DNA of 64,000 nt, taken from NCBI RefSeq assembly GCF_900102525.1, contig NZ_FNBZ01000001.1, forward strand, positions 372,001 to 436,000, in the 5' to 3' direction. Positions 43,401 through 51,931 of the stretch are shown here, piece by piece. How positions within the stretch are numbered: position 1 is the first letter of the stretch; every line of letters starts with the position of its first letter. Position numbers and translations under genes: made by a program. The stretch is from Allobosea robiniae (lineage in GTDB: Bacteria; Pseudomonadota; Alphaproteobacteria; Rhizobiales; Beijerinckiaceae). Under the pieces are notes generated by a model. That model worked only from the letters and a program-made list of their open reading frames with translations, ran no database searches and was not told the origin of the DNA.

Positions 43401-44731
43401 TTGTCGCCGACCGCGCGCATCAGCGCCTTGTCGGCCAGTACGATGCCGCTGGCTTCGCCATCGGAGGTCAGGGCGATGCGGGTGCCGGGCTCGCCGATGG
43501 TGCCGGTTGGCGTCGCGTTGAAGGAAAGAGCGAGCTTGCCGAATTGCCCCGCCGGTAGCTTGGCGTCGTTTGCGTCGAGCTTCGCGACGACGGTCGGTCC
43601 GGCCACCGGGCCGCGGATCGTCGCGTCGAAGGCGAGCTTGCCGATCTCGGTGCCGGACGCGACCGTGCGGCCGCCCTCGTTGGGACGCGAAGCCGCGGTG
43701 ACGCGCAGATCAAGCGTCTTGTCGGAATTGTAGCGGCCGAGCACGTCGAGGCGCGCCAGCGCCGAGACCAGCGCGAGATTGCGGATGTCGATGCCGCTAT
43801 CGTCGCGGAAGCCGACCGAGCCATCGAGCCGGGTCGAGCCGGCGAAGACCGGCGCCACCGGCGCCGGCATCAGCCCTTCGATGCGGGCATCGAGGGCCAG
43901 CGCGAGCTGACGTTCGGTTCCGGCGCGGGTGAGCGTCGCGGAGCCGTCGGCGCCGATGGTCGGGCCTGCCGTGAAGACGAGACTGGAGCGGAAAGAATCG
44001 AGCGGGCCATCGCCCTTGAGGTCGAGCTTCACCGGCGGCTCGCCCGGCAAGCCGGCGACCTTCGAGATCAGGCCGCCCGCCGGCTCGTCGAGCTTGGCCG
44101 CGAGCTGCAGGCGCGTGCTTTCGGGCACGAAGGACATGGTGACGTCAAAGAGTCCGCCCATATCGAGCCGCTTCGCCTCGAGCTTGAGGTCGAGCCCCTC
44201 ATTGGGCGGCCCCAGCCGCGCCGCGCCACTGGCGCTCAAGCGAGCGGCGACGCCGAGTACCGGCTCGCCCAGTGCGAGCTCGTTGAGCTGGAGCGCCCGG
44301 ATGATCACCTTGAGCGGCAATTCGGGCAGGATCGGCTCATTGCTCGGCGGAGCCGCGCCGGCCGGCTGCGGCGCCGGCTTGCGCAGGATTTCGAGCTTGC
44401 CGATCTCCAGCCGGTCGACATCGAGCCGGCGCAGCAGCAGGGCGCTGCGCGTCCAGATCAGGCGGACGCGGTCGAGCCTGAGCCAGGCGCCATCACGATC
44501 GGAGAGCACGATGTCGCGGATCTCGACATCCGAGGAAAGCGCGCCGTTGACCTCGCCGATCGAGACCTGGCTCGTACTGCTCGACAGGGCCTTGGAGATC
44601 AGGTCGGCGATGACGCCACGATCGGTCTGGGCGTTCTGGGCGAAGCCACCGAAATGCGCCGAGAAGAGGAAGCCCGCCGTCAGCAGCAGGGCCAGGAGAG
44701 CGAGACGCGGAATGGTCAGGAGCCGGCGCAT
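40412..44731 (-). CDS. tamB: Translocation and assembly module subunit TamB
   Basis: 1439 residues. One N-terminal membrane helix (LLTIPRLALLALLLTAGFLFSAHF) followed by a very long repetitive beta-rich region, the AsmA-like/DUF490 TamB architecture; the C-terminal block with GGEIRVGGTSSAPALDGGFELRRGRLSVLTQRLDFSRGRLTFAGG, VTARIIISGPADQPVFAFTSQPELPPDEVLSRLLF and the final AEWEY is diagnostic. It bridges inner to outer membrane, in autotransporter/porin assembly and phospholipid transport with TamA. Its start shares one base with the tamA stop (TGATG at 44733-44729). The C-terminal barrel-interacting motif is intact. Confidence 0.94.
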   Translation of the reverse strand: MRRLLTIPRLALLALLLTAGFLFSAHFGGFAQNAQTDRGVIADLISKALSSSTSQVSIGEVNGALSSDVEIRDIVLSDRDGAWLRLDRVRLIWTRSALLLRRLDVDRLEIGKLEILRKPAPQPAGAAPPSNEPILPELPLKVIIRALQLNELALGEPVLGVAARLSASGAARLGPPNEGLDLKLEAKRLDMGGLFDVTMSFVPESTRLQLAAKLDEPAGGLISKVAGLPGEPPVKLDLKGDGPLDSFRSSLVFTAGPTIGADGSATLTRAGTERQLALALDARIEGLMPAPVAPVFAGSTRLDGSVGFRDDSGIDIRNLALVSALARLDVLGRYNSDKTLDLRVTAASRPNEGGRTVASGTEIGKLAFDATIRGPVAGPTVVAKLDANDAKLPAGQFGKLALSFNATPTGTIGEPGTRIALTSDGEASGIVLADKALMRAVGDKVTFTLRGTGQDDGTADFEMLKLALSGVELDYKGKLGQARMLGQLKAVLPDLARLSGLAGRPLGGRADITADLDATPRTNNYTATLAGKAERLATGEAALDRLLAGSLTLAGRVNALAGDYTVTGLRVAGQHAAFTADGSIGQQQSDLKLALNLPDLKRADRRLSGRGDVTAQITGPQNRLDATARIAVANATALARPIPRLTIDAVAKDLQGALDASVTLAGEVDSKPATGSLHLARQPDDGWNLSTLDFALGSVRLNGGLTLDPASRAAGRLTLAARNLDDLSALALTKLGGQLDADIVLAAPEGRQDIDLTARGSRLVGPSLTIDKLDARANAKDIYGRPMLDAAIAIDRAVAAGEAISGIRFDSKGAPDASAFTLSANARGFALKGAGRLVPGEPLKLELASFDARRDGRAITLANPAAFSFPASGVEIANLALRIDKGRVTLDGRAGETLDLRFAARDVPLSAASIAVPSLKLGGTLNAEAQVKGSPGDLSGPWKLRIAQLVTPETRQAGLPPVEIQGEGALKGDAAGISATVNAGKGASLTLRGTAPLNATGPLDLTAQGRVDAALANTMLAAGGQRVTGAVALDMRAGGTASAPRLSGNATLTGGSFTDALQGIRFNAIEARIAANGDNLTIERASARTPNGGTISASGQVKVDPVAGFPGNIRIRGDRAQLVSSGLVTAVAGLNLEITGPLAQRPRLGGRIDIASLEVSVPDRLPATLRPVDGIKHVNAKGAAAARLAAARKAQKAKGRGGRAAPAFDAALALTVSAPSKVFIRGRGIDAELGGEIRVGGTSSAPALDGGFELRRGRLSVLTQRLDFSRGRLTFAGGLIPDLDFIAQTSAGDVTARIIISGPADQPVFAFTSQPELPPDEVLSRLLFARASGSLSAFQALQLAQAAAQFAGGGGDDTFERLRKSLGVDNLDIQMGEGGPTVGASRYISDNVSVGVKVGSKPEDSGVSVGIDVTKRLKLQAETGADGSAAVGIGAEWEY

Positions 44732-46743
44732 CAGAAGGCCTGCCCGATGCTGACATAGAGCGCGACCGGCTTGTCGCCCTTGCGCGGATTGAGCGGCGCG
44801 GCGATGTCGACCCGGATCGGCCCGATGCCGGTATAGTAGCGGAAGCCCAGGCCGGCGGCCATCTGCAGCTTCTGCTTGCCGTCCGGCAGGCTCGATTCGA
44901 AGGCGGTGCCGGCATCGAAGAAGGGCACGATGCCGATGGTGTCGGTGACCTTGATCCGGGCCTCGACCGAGGCTTCCAGCAGGCTGCGGCCGCCGGTGAT
45001 CTGCCTGAAGGGGCCGAGCGGCGACAGGCTGCGATAGGCATAGCCGCGCACGGAGCCGCCGCCGCCGGCATAGAAGCGCCGCGTCGCCGGGATCTCGTCG
45101 AGGCTGGCGCCGGAAATCGAGCCGAAGCCGACGCGACCGGCGAGAACGTAGCGCTTGTCCTCGTCGAGCGCGTAATAGCCGGAGACCGCCGCCTTGGTCT
45201 GATAGATGCCGACCGTTGAGCCGAGGAAGGTCGGATAGGGCGTGAAGGAGGCCGTGGCGCGGAAACCGCGCGTCGGATCGAGCAGGTTGTCGGTGGAATC
45301 GTATTTCACCGAGAGCGGGATACCGACCAGCGTGTAGTCGACCTGCCCCAGCACGTCGCTGGTCTGGCCACGCTCGACCTCGATGCCGGCCTGGACCGAG
45401 AAGGTATCGCTGAAGCGGTGGCGGATTGCCGAGGTGACGTTGCCGTAGCGCGCCGTATAGCCGCCATAGCGGTTGAGGCCGACGCGCTCGCGCGTCGCGA
45501 CGCCGTCGAGCAGCCAGTCATTGCGGCTGCCGCCGAGCGCCGGCTTCATGAAGCTGAAGGCGAAGCGGCCGCCGAGATCGGATTCCTTGAAGTCGCCGAA
45601 GCGCTGGATCTTGGTGCCGTCGATGCGCGGCGCGAAGAAGACGCTGGCCTCCAGCCGCAGGCGCTCGGCGCCGCCGAACAGGTTGCGGTGCTCCCAATAG
45701 GTCTTCACCGCCGGGCCGTCGATCGTCGAATAGCGGGCCGAGAAGCCGAGCAGGCGCTTGGGCCGCTCGGTCACCTCGACGAAGATCGGCAGATTGCCGG
45801 CACCGTCGAGCTTGTCGCCCTCGCGGAGCCGGACCGAGCCGACGGCGGGGATCGTCGCGATCGAGCGACGGGTATCGGCCAGCGCCTTCGGCGAGTAGGG
45901 ATCGCCCGGTTCGAGATAGATGAAGGAGCGCACGACCTCCGGCGGGATCTCGTCGGTTTGGCCGACCGTGATGTCGCCGAAGCCGGCGAGCGGCCCGGGC
46001 GCGAGGACGTAGGTCACGTCCATGATGCCGGCGGCATGATCGACGACCGGGCGCAGCTCGACGACCTTGGCAAGCGGACGCGATTGCGCCCGCATATGAT
46101 CGACCAGCGCCGCCTGCGCCGCCCGCAGCGCCGCAGCGGTCGCGGGATCGCCGGCCTTCAGACGAGAGACCTTGACCGCATCGGCGATCGCGGGGGAGCC
46201 GGACTCGTCGCGCTCGACGATGTCGATCCTGCGCAGGCCGAAGATCTTGCCGGGCCGGGCGACGACCGTGATCGGCACGGCGTCGCGGTTGCGATGCGCC
46301 TCCAGCACCCGCACCAGCGTGGCGTTGGGCTCGGCCCCGACCTTGAGCGGGACGCCGTCGACGATCAACGTCACATCGGCGTTGAAATAGCCCTGCGACC
46401 AGAGCGCATCGAGCATCGGGTTGAGATCGGTCGCCATCCGGCGCGACAGGCTCTCGCCGTCGGGCGGGGCGTCCTGGCGCAGGCGATAGAGCAGCGAGGC
46501 GTCCTGCAGCGAGCGCGTCAGGGCCTTGGCATCATCGGCCTCGCCGAGATCGAATTCGAGCTTGTAGGGCAAGGCAGACGGGCTCGGCGCCGGCGGCTCG
46601 TCCTTCTTGGTGAAGAGGCCGAACACGTCGAGCGACGAAAGGTCGAAAGCCCGGGCAGGTTCAGCCTGCAGGCTCAGCAGTGTGGCAAACGCACAGCCGC
46701 CGCTCAGCGCGACCGCATGCCTTGCCCTACGCCAGAACCGCAT
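44731..46743 (-). CDS. tamA: Autotransporter assembly factor TamA
   Basis: 670 residues. Signal-like N-terminus (HAVALSGGCAFATLLSLQAEPARA), three POTRA domains, then an Omp85 16-strand barrel ending SIGQAF with C-terminal phenylalanine. The barrel contains GGGGSVRGYAYRSLSPLG, the Omp85 L6 (V)RGY motif. It works with TamB. ATG 46743 is chosen: GGAGG lies 5 nt upstream; GTG 46770 has no site. Confidence 0.93.
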   Translation of the reverse strand: MRFWRRARHAVALSGGCAFATLLSLQAEPARAFDLSSLDVFGLFTKKDEPPAPSPSALPYKLEFDLGEADDAKALTRSLQDASLLYRLRQDAPPDGESLSRRMATDLNPMLDALWSQGYFNADVTLIVDGVPLKVGAEPNATLVRVLEAHRNRDAVPITVVARPGKIFGLRRIDIVERDESGSPAIADAVKVSRLKAGDPATAAALRAAQAALVDHMRAQSRPLAKVVELRPVVDHAAGIMDVTYVLAPGPLAGFGDITVGQTDEIPPEVVRSFIYLEPGDPYSPKALADTRRSIATIPAVGSVRLREGDKLDGAGNLPIFVEVTERPKRLLGFSARYSTIDGPAVKTYWEHRNLFGGAERLRLEASVFFAPRIDGTKIQRFGDFKESDLGGRFAFSFMKPALGGSRNDWLLDGVATRERVGLNRYGGYTARYGNVTSAIRHRFSDTFSVQAGIEVERGQTSDVLGQVDYTLVGIPLSVKYDSTDNLLDPTRGFRATASFTPYPTFLGSTVGIYQTKAAVSGYYALDEDKRYVLAGRVGFGSISGASLDEIPATRRFYAGGGGSVRGYAYRSLSPLGPFRQITGGRSLLEASVEARIKVTDTIGIVPFFDAGTAFESSLPDGKQKLQMAAGLGFRYYTGIGPIRVDIAAPLNPRKGDKPVALYVSIGQAF

Positions 46744-46796
46744 CCACCCTCCAAGCAACCCCCGCCACACTCAAAATCATGCCCATGCCCGCCGCC

Positions 46797-46824
46797 ATCA
46801 TAGGCAGCGAGCCCACATGCGCAA
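46797..46824 (-). promoter_or_regulatory. Candidate tamAB promoter
   Basis: Minus strand: TTGCGC (46824-46819), a 16-bp spacer, TATGAT (46802-46797, five of six to TATAAT), ending 53 nt before the tamA start. The operon is otherwise self-contained. Confidence 0.5.
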
Positions 46825-46848
46825 TGCTCAAGGACTCGACCGTTCCCG

Positions 46849-47604
46849 CTAACGAAGGGTTAAGGTCACGGTGCCGAGCGGCGAAAGTCGTGTCACGACC
46901 TCGCCCTTTCCGGGAGAGAGCACGCCGCCGCAGAGGCTGCCCGTGGTCACGATCTGGCCCGCCTTCAGGCTGCCGAGATCGTCGCTCTGGCGGTTGGCCC
47001 AGGCGAGGAAAGGCGTCATCGGGTCGCCGTTACCGTGAACGGCCGGCTGGTCGTAGATCGTCACGCCGTTGAGCGAGATGAAGCAGCCGAGGCCAGTGAG
47101 ATCGTCCAACGTGGCGATGTCGAGCTCGGGGCCAATGAGGTAGCCGCCATGGCCCATCGCGTCGGCGAGCCAGAGCGGGAACGCGACATTGCCAGACCAG
47201 TTGGCGAGGCGGCTCTCGACGATCTCGATACCGAGATAGGCCTTGTCGCAGCAGGCGAGCAATTCGGCGCGCGACCAGGGCTGGCCCGGGCGGAACGGCA
47301 CGTCGCGGGCAAGCCTGAGCGCGATCTCGATCTCGATGCGCAGCTCGGCACCTATCGCACCCTCATAGACCTCGCCGGGCGCGAGCCAGGGTCCGGGCAT
47401 CAGGCCGGCGACCGCCGTGCCGTCTTCGGCGATGCCGACCTTCCAGCCGGCCTCGGCCAGGCCAAGCGCCTCGCCCACGGCCGCCTGCGCCTTGAGCCCC
47501 TCGGACAGGGTCGCCGGCACCGGCAGGCTCGCGATCTCGGCCAGCGAGCGGTCGCGGCGGGCCTTCACCAGCGCATCGCGCACGGTCTCGATGGTAGTCG
47601 GCAT
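46849..47604 (-). CDS. 2-Keto-4-pentenoate hydratase-like protein
   Basis: 251 residues of the fumarylacetoacetase-like/MhpD-type hydratase fold. Recognised by the segment GWKVGIAEDGTAVAGLMPGPWL, EIEIALRLARDVPF (the metal-binding E-x-E run), VESRLANW, and the C-terminal GSLCGGVLSPGKGEVVTRLSPLGTVTLTL. Members hydrate 2-oxo-4-pentenoate-like acids in aromatic meta-cleavage pathways or decarboxylate oxoacids. No other meta-pathway gene is adjacent, so the substrate is open. ATG 47604. Confidence 0.84.
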   Translation of the reverse strand: MPTTIETVRDALVKARRDRSLAEIASLPVPATLSEGLKAQAAVGEALGLAEAGWKVGIAEDGTAVAGLMPGPWLAPGEVYEGAIGAELRIEIEIALRLARDVPFRPGQPWSRAELLACCDKAYLGIEIVESRLANWSGNVAFPLWLADAMGHGGYLIGPELDIATLDDLTGLGCFISLNGVTIYDQPAVHGNGDPMTPFLAWANRQSDDLGSLKAGQIVTTGSLCGGVLSPGKGEVVTRLSPLGTVTLTLR

Positions 47605-47743
47605 GGGAATTCCTCTGCATCCGGACGGGCAAGCGCGTCACGTCCTGCTATCGCAGCCGGCCGGGCGCGACAAGGCGAGGCGATGCACCGGTGCCCGGCT
47701 TCGGCGCCATGGAACCTCCGGGCGGCTTTTCGGTTCCCCGAAC

Positions 47744-48265
47744 ATGACCCAGATGATCCTTCGTACCCGGCGGACGCTTTTGCAGGGGGTCGCCGGCCTC
47801 GTTCTGCTCGGCTCCGCCGCCACAGCGCAGTCCGCCGTTCCGGCCGCGGAATTCGTGCGCCAGACCGCGATCGCCCAGATGTTCGGCATGGAATCGGCGA
47901 CACTGGCGCTGCACAAGAGCAGTTCGCCCGCGATCAAGGATTTCGCGCACGCTCTCGCCAGCGAACAGGGCGCGGTGACGAGCGGCCTGCGCCGCATCAT
48001 CGCCAAGCGTTCGGATATCGCCCTGCCCGACCGGCCGGACGGGCGCCATCTCGACCTCCTGCGCGACCTCACCGACAAGCAGGGCGCCGCCTTCGACAAG
48101 GCCTATGTCGAAGCCCAGCGCAGCACGCATCGCGAAGCCGCGCGGATGATGGAGCGCTACGCCAACGAAGGGGACGACGCCGAGCTGAAGAGCTTTGCAG
48201 CGCAGTCGCTGCCTGTGTTCCGCGCGCTCGACCGGAAGTCGCAGGAACTGGCGGTCACGCCATAA
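47744..48265 (+). CDS. DUF4142 domain-containing periplasmic protein
   Basis: 173 residues. A twin-arginine-like signal (MILRTRRTLLQGVAGLVLLGSAATAQSA) precedes the four-helix ferritin-like DUF4142 domain (FVRQTAIAQMFGMESATLALHKSSSPAIKDFAHALASEQGAV). These small exported proteins are widespread and largely uncharacterised; some are linked to stress. ATG 47744 is chosen because it begins the signal peptide. It is convergent with the MBL gene downstream. Confidence 0.82.
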   Translation: MTQMILRTRRTLLQGVAGLVLLGSAATAQSAVPAAEFVRQTAIAQMFGMESATLALHKSSSPAIKDFAHALASEQGAVTSGLRRIIAKRSDIALPDRPDGRHLDLLRDLTDKQGAAFDKAYVEAQRSTHREAARMMERYANEGDDAELKSFAAQSLPVFRALDRKSQELAVTP

Positions 48266-48278
48266 ACAAAATCCGCCC

Positions 48279-49544
48279 TCAGCCCTTCGAGCGCCCTTCC
48301 GCCTCGCGCTCGTAGACGGCAAGGAAGGCCTTGCCCATCAGCGAGGATTCGCTGTCGATCAGCTTGCGCAACGTCGCGGCGCGGATCGCCTGGAGCTGCG
48401 GATCGCCCGGTGCGGCCGCCGCCGCGAGTTCCGCCAGGGCCACGGCGAGCCGGCTCTGCCCCTGCCCCGCCAGAGTCTCGGCACGCTCGGCCAGCTTGCG
48501 GGCGCCACCGGCGAGATCAGCGAGTTCAGCAGCCAACTCGGCTGTGCGGGCGGGCTTCAGATGGGCGGCGTTGCCGTCAAACCAGCCGGCGTTGAGATGG
48601 TAGATGCTGCGGACGAGGAATTCGGGATCGTCGTATTTCGGCAGGAGATAGGGCTTTGCGAGGTAGTTCGCGGGCACCTTGACCTTGCTCAGCACGTCTT
48701 CGAGCGTCGCTCCCGCATTCATCAGCGCCAGCGTCTCGCCGACAAGATGCTCCAGCGCCTCAGCGCCGTCGCTCAGCATCCGCGACACCCGTTCCGCGCG
48801 GAAGACGACGGGTCCGTGGCCGGGGATCAGCGTTTCCGGCTTGAGCGCTTCCATCCGCCGGAGCGCCTGTGCCCATTCGGCGGCGTAACGCTGGACTTTG
48901 CGGGGGTTGCCGGCATTGGGGAACACCCAGATCACGAAATCGCCGCTCGCCAACACGCGCCGCTCGGGCAACCAGACGAAGGTCGCGTCATCGGTCTCGC
49001 CGCGGCCATGGAAGAGTTCGAGCTTCTCCCCGCCGATCGAGAGCGACAACGTATCGTCATAGACCGCGTCCGGGCGGCGCTGGCCGATCGGATAGACATA
49101 GCCGGGCATGTTGAATTGCTGGCCCTGGACGAAGCTGTTGAAGCCGTGCGTGTCGACATAGCGCTGCATGCGCCGGGCGACATTGCGATGGGCGACGATG
49201 CGCGGACGTGGAACGCCCCGGCGCTCGGCTTCCTCGTCGATCAGCTTGATGCCGCTGGTATGGTCGATATGGCCATGCGTGAAGATCACCGTGTGGATCG
49301 GAGCATCGTCCCAGGAGCGGATGACGTCGAGCGTCTGCTTGGCGGTGTCGGGCTTGGCCGTGTCGATCAGCACAAGGCCTTCCGCCGTGCGGATCGCCGT
49401 CACGCTGCCGCAGAAATAGGTCGTGTGAACGGTGATGATGTTGTCGTCCACCTGGGTGATCGCGCCATGCGAGACTGCGGCGGTCCATTCCTCCATCGCG
49501 GCGGTGCCATCCCAGAGGCGTTCGAACAACGGGTCCTGTTTCAT
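48279..49544 (-). CDS. Metallo-beta-lactamase fold hydrolase, alkylsulfatase-like
   Basis: 421 residues from ATG 49544. Zinc motif THGHIDH (H90, H92, D94, H95) followed by an MBL core; the C-terminal half has NAGATLEDVLSKVKVPANYLAKPYLLPKYDDPEFLVRSIYHLNAGWFDGN, the alkylsulfatase dimerisation domain. Related SdsA1/BDS1 enzymes hydrolyse primary alkyl sulfates, but many homologues have other ester substrates. No signal peptide, unlike many secreted alkylsulfatases, so it is probably cytosolic. It is divergent from the livK gene. Confidence 0.88.
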   Translation of the reverse strand: MKQDPLFERLWDGTAAMEEWTAAVSHGAITQVDDNIITVHTTYFCGSVTAIRTAEGLVLIDTAKPDTAKQTLDVIRSWDDAPIHTVIFTHGHIDHTSGIKLIDEEAERRGVPRPRIVAHRNVARRMQRYVDTHGFNSFVQGQQFNMPGYVYPIGQRRPDAVYDDTLSLSIGGEKLELFHGRGETDDATFVWLPERRVLASGDFVIWVFPNAGNPRKVQRYAAEWAQALRRMEALKPETLIPGHGPVVFRAERVSRMLSDGAEALEHLVGETLALMNAGATLEDVLSKVKVPANYLAKPYLLPKYDDPEFLVRSIYHLNAGWFDGNAAHLKPARTAELAAELADLAGGARKLAERAETLAGQGQSRLAVALAELAAAAAPGDPQLQAIRAATLRKLIDSESSLMGKAFLAVYEREAEGRSKG

Positions 49545-49792
49545 GCGGGGTCCTCCGGCTAGGCTCCTCCTGTCTAGCACCATCGGCCCGTCGCGGCAGG
49601 CCGATCCGGCCGCATGCTGACAGCCCGCGTCAGCGGCCGTTCCAGCGCCATCCCCGGCAAAGCGAAAGCCTCGGCGCCGCCCGGCCTCGACGCCTCTGGA
49701 CATCACGCCCCAAAGCCGCGCAAAAAGCCGACGAGCGCCCGCGGCATCAAGACCGCGCATGCGACAAGACACGTCCGGGAGGAAACAGGAAC

Positions 49793-50929
49793 ATGAAATC
49801 GCTTTGGGTCATGGCTGCCGCGCTCGGCGCCACCCTCAGCCTGCCCGTGCAGGCACAGGACAAGGTCAAGCTGGTCGACGTCATCGAATTGTCGGGTGCG
49901 GGCGCCGCCGCCGGGACCAACTGGAAGAACGGCGCCGACATGGCCGCCGCCGACATCAACGCCAAGGGCGGCATCCTCGGCAAGCCCGTCGAGATCGTGC
50001 ATTACGACACGCAGACCAATCCGGGGAACACCCGCGCCGCCGTGCAGCGCGGCATCGACGAGGGCGCCTATGCCATTCTCGGCCCGATCTTCTCCGGACC
50101 GATCGGCGCCTCCATGCAGATCTCGCAGCGTGCCGAGATCGCCCAGATCGTCGGCGGCGAGGCGGCCGGCTTCACCAAGCAGGGCAATCCTTACATCTTC
50201 CGCACCTCGCTCAGCCAGACGGCGGCGATGCCGAAGATCGCCAAGTACCTGAAGGACACCGTCAAGGCCGGCTCGATCGCCGTGGTCTGGGTCAATAACG
50301 ACTTCGGCAAGGGCGGCCGCGATGCCATCCTGCCCGAACTCGAGAAGGCCGGCATCAAGGTCGCCGTCGACGTCGCGACCGAGCAGGGCCAGGCCGATTT
50401 CACCGCCGATGCGATCAAGGTGAAGAACGCCAATGCCGACGCCGTCTTCGTCTATCTGAACGAAGAGGAGAGCGCCCGCTTCCTACGCGCCGCCAAGCAG
50501 CAGGGCATCGCCAAGCCGATGATCGGCGAGACCACCCTGCTCGGCGCCAAGGTACTGGAGCTGGCCGGCGACGCCGCCAACGGCGCCAAGGGCCATGTCG
50601 GCCTTTCGACCGACGCGCCGATCCCGGCGTTGCAGGAATTCGGCAAGCGCTACCGCGAAAAGTACGGCTTCGCCTCCGACCATAACGGCGTGAAGGGATA
50701 CATGGCCGTGTTCATGGTGAAATGGGCGACCGAGAAGCAGAAGAAGCTCGACAAGAAGGGCCTCGCCGACACGCTGCGCGGCGCGACGATCAAGGCGAGC
50801 GAGGAGCCGGGCATCCTGATCGACACCGTGATCGAGCAGAACGGCGATCTCGACCGCGAGAGCTTCCTGGCCGAGGTGGTCAACGGCAAACAGGTGATCA
50901 ACACCACCCTGCCGCGGATCAAGCCGTAA
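49793..50929 (+). CDS. livK: Branched-chain-amino-acid-type ABC transporter substrate-binding protein
   Basis: 378 residues. Signal peptide MKSLWVMAAALGATLSLPVQA, then the LivK/Type I periplasmic-binding fold (DKVKLVDVIELSGAGAAAGTNWKNGADMAAADINAKGGILGKPVEIVHYDTQTNPGN). Captures an amino acid or, in many rhizobial paralogues, an aromatic or aliphatic acid or amide. SD GGAGG upstream. Followed by livH, M, G and F; a repeat element separates it from livH. Confidence 0.93.
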   Translation: MKSLWVMAAALGATLSLPVQAQDKVKLVDVIELSGAGAAAGTNWKNGADMAAADINAKGGILGKPVEIVHYDTQTNPGNTRAAVQRGIDEGAYAILGPIFSGPIGASMQISQRAEIAQIVGGEAAGFTKQGNPYIFRTSLSQTAAMPKIAKYLKDTVKAGSIAVVWVNNDFGKGGRDAILPELEKAGIKVAVDVATEQGQADFTADAIKVKNANADAVFVYLNEEESARFLRAAKQQGIAKPMIGETTLLGAKVLELAGDAANGAKGHVGLSTDAPIPALQEFGKRYREKYGFASDHNGVKGYMAVFMVKWATEKQKKLDKKGLADTLRGATIKASEEPGILIDTVIEQNGDLDRESFLAEVVNGKQVINTTLPRIKP

Positions 50930-50936
50930 GCTAAAC

Positions 50937-51027
50937 CGTCATTCCCGGGCGGCGCGTAGCGTCGACCCGGGAATCTCAGGACGAGAAGCTGGTTTCCGAG
51001 ATGGCCGGGTCAAGCCCGGCCATGACG
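50937..51027. repeat. Dispersed two-stem repeat, copy 3, inside the liv operon
   Basis: Same element as at 11790 and 16421 (linker GCTGGTTTCCGAGATG identical). Stem 1 is TTCCCGGGC with GACCCGGGAA and stem 2 ATGGCCGGG with CCCGGCCAT; both stems differ from the other copies at paired positions, so pairing is kept. It lies between livK and livH. Confidence 0.82.
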
Positions 51028-51052
51028 CTTCCTGCACCACACAAGATCAGCC

Positions 51053-51931
51053 ATGGCCGAATTCATCGCCTATCTCATTGCCGGCATCGCCACGGGCGCG
51101 ATCTACGCGCTCGCCGCGATCGGCTTCACGCTGGTCTGGCAGACATCGCAGACGATCAATTTCGCCCAGGGCGAGTTCGTCATGCTGCCGGCCGTGCTGA
51201 TCCTGCTCGCGGTCAAGCTCCTGGGCCTGCCGCTCTGGGCCGGTGGATTGCTCGGTATCGCGGTCTTCCTGCTGATCTTCGGCGCGGGCTTCAAGCTCGT
51301 GGTCGTCGACCCGATGATCAAGCATGGCGTGCTGCCGCTCGCCATCGCCACCATGGCGCTGTCGATCGTGATGAAGGAAGGCGCCAAGGACGGCTTCTCG
51401 GCCGAGGCGCAAAGCTTCCCCTCGCTGGTGCCGACCGACATGATCAACCTGCTCGGCGTATCGATCTCGCTGCAGCATCTCGCGATCATCGTCGTCGCCT
51501 TCGCCGCGATCGGCCTGCTGCAATGGTTCGTCGGCGGCACGCGGCTCGGCCGGCAGATGCAGGCGACGGCGCAGAACCCGACGGTGGCGCGTATCCTCGG
51601 CATCCCCGTCGAGCGGATGGTGCTGCTCACCTTCCTGCTCAATGCTGCGCTCGCGGTCGTCGCCTCGCTCCTGATCTCCCCGATCTATCTGGCGAAGTTC
51701 TCGAACGGCGAGACGATCGGCCTCTTCGCCTTCATCGCCGCCATCGTCGGCGGCTTCAATCAGGTGCGCGGCGCGCTGGTCGGCGGCTTGCTGATCGGCG
51801 TCGCGGATTCGCTCGCCGCCGCCTATGTCTCGTCGCAATACCGGCTGGCGGTGCCGCTCGTGCTGCTCGTCGCGATCATCCTGATCAAGCCGGAAGGGCT
51901 GATGGGCCGCAAGGAGGAGCGCCGCGTATGA
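51053..51931 (+). CDS. livH: Branched-chain-type ABC permease LivH
   Basis: 292 residues with eight membrane segments and the LivH start YLIAGIATGAIYALAAIGFTLVWQTSQTINFAQGEF. It carries the conserved EAA-like loop NPTVARILGIPVERM and ends GLMGRKEERRV. Together with LivM it forms the membrane pore for the substrate delivered by LivK. The stop overlaps the livM start (ATGA at 51928). Compare the orphan LivH at 1677, which has a lipoprotein-like extension absent here. Confidence 0.94.
   Translation: MAEFIAYLIAGIATGAIYALAAIGFTLVWQTSQTINFAQGEFVMLPAVLILLAVKLLGLPLWAGGLLGIAVFLLIFGAGFKLVVVDPMIKHGVLPLAIATMALSIVMKEGAKDGFSAEAQSFPSLVPTDMINLLGVSISLQHLAIIVVAFAAIGLLQWFVGGTRLGRQMQATAQNPTVARILGIPVERMVLLTFLLNAALAVVASLLISPIYLAKFSNGETIGLFAFIAAIVGGFNQVRGALVGGLLIGVADSLAAAYVSSQYRLAVPLVLLVAIILIKPEGLMGRKEERRV

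Noticed and set aside
41201..43558. A 785-codon open frame antisense to tamB
   Set aside because: Same cause: high-GC shadow. The sense strand carries a complete TamB with a proper start and a 1-base overlap with tamA.
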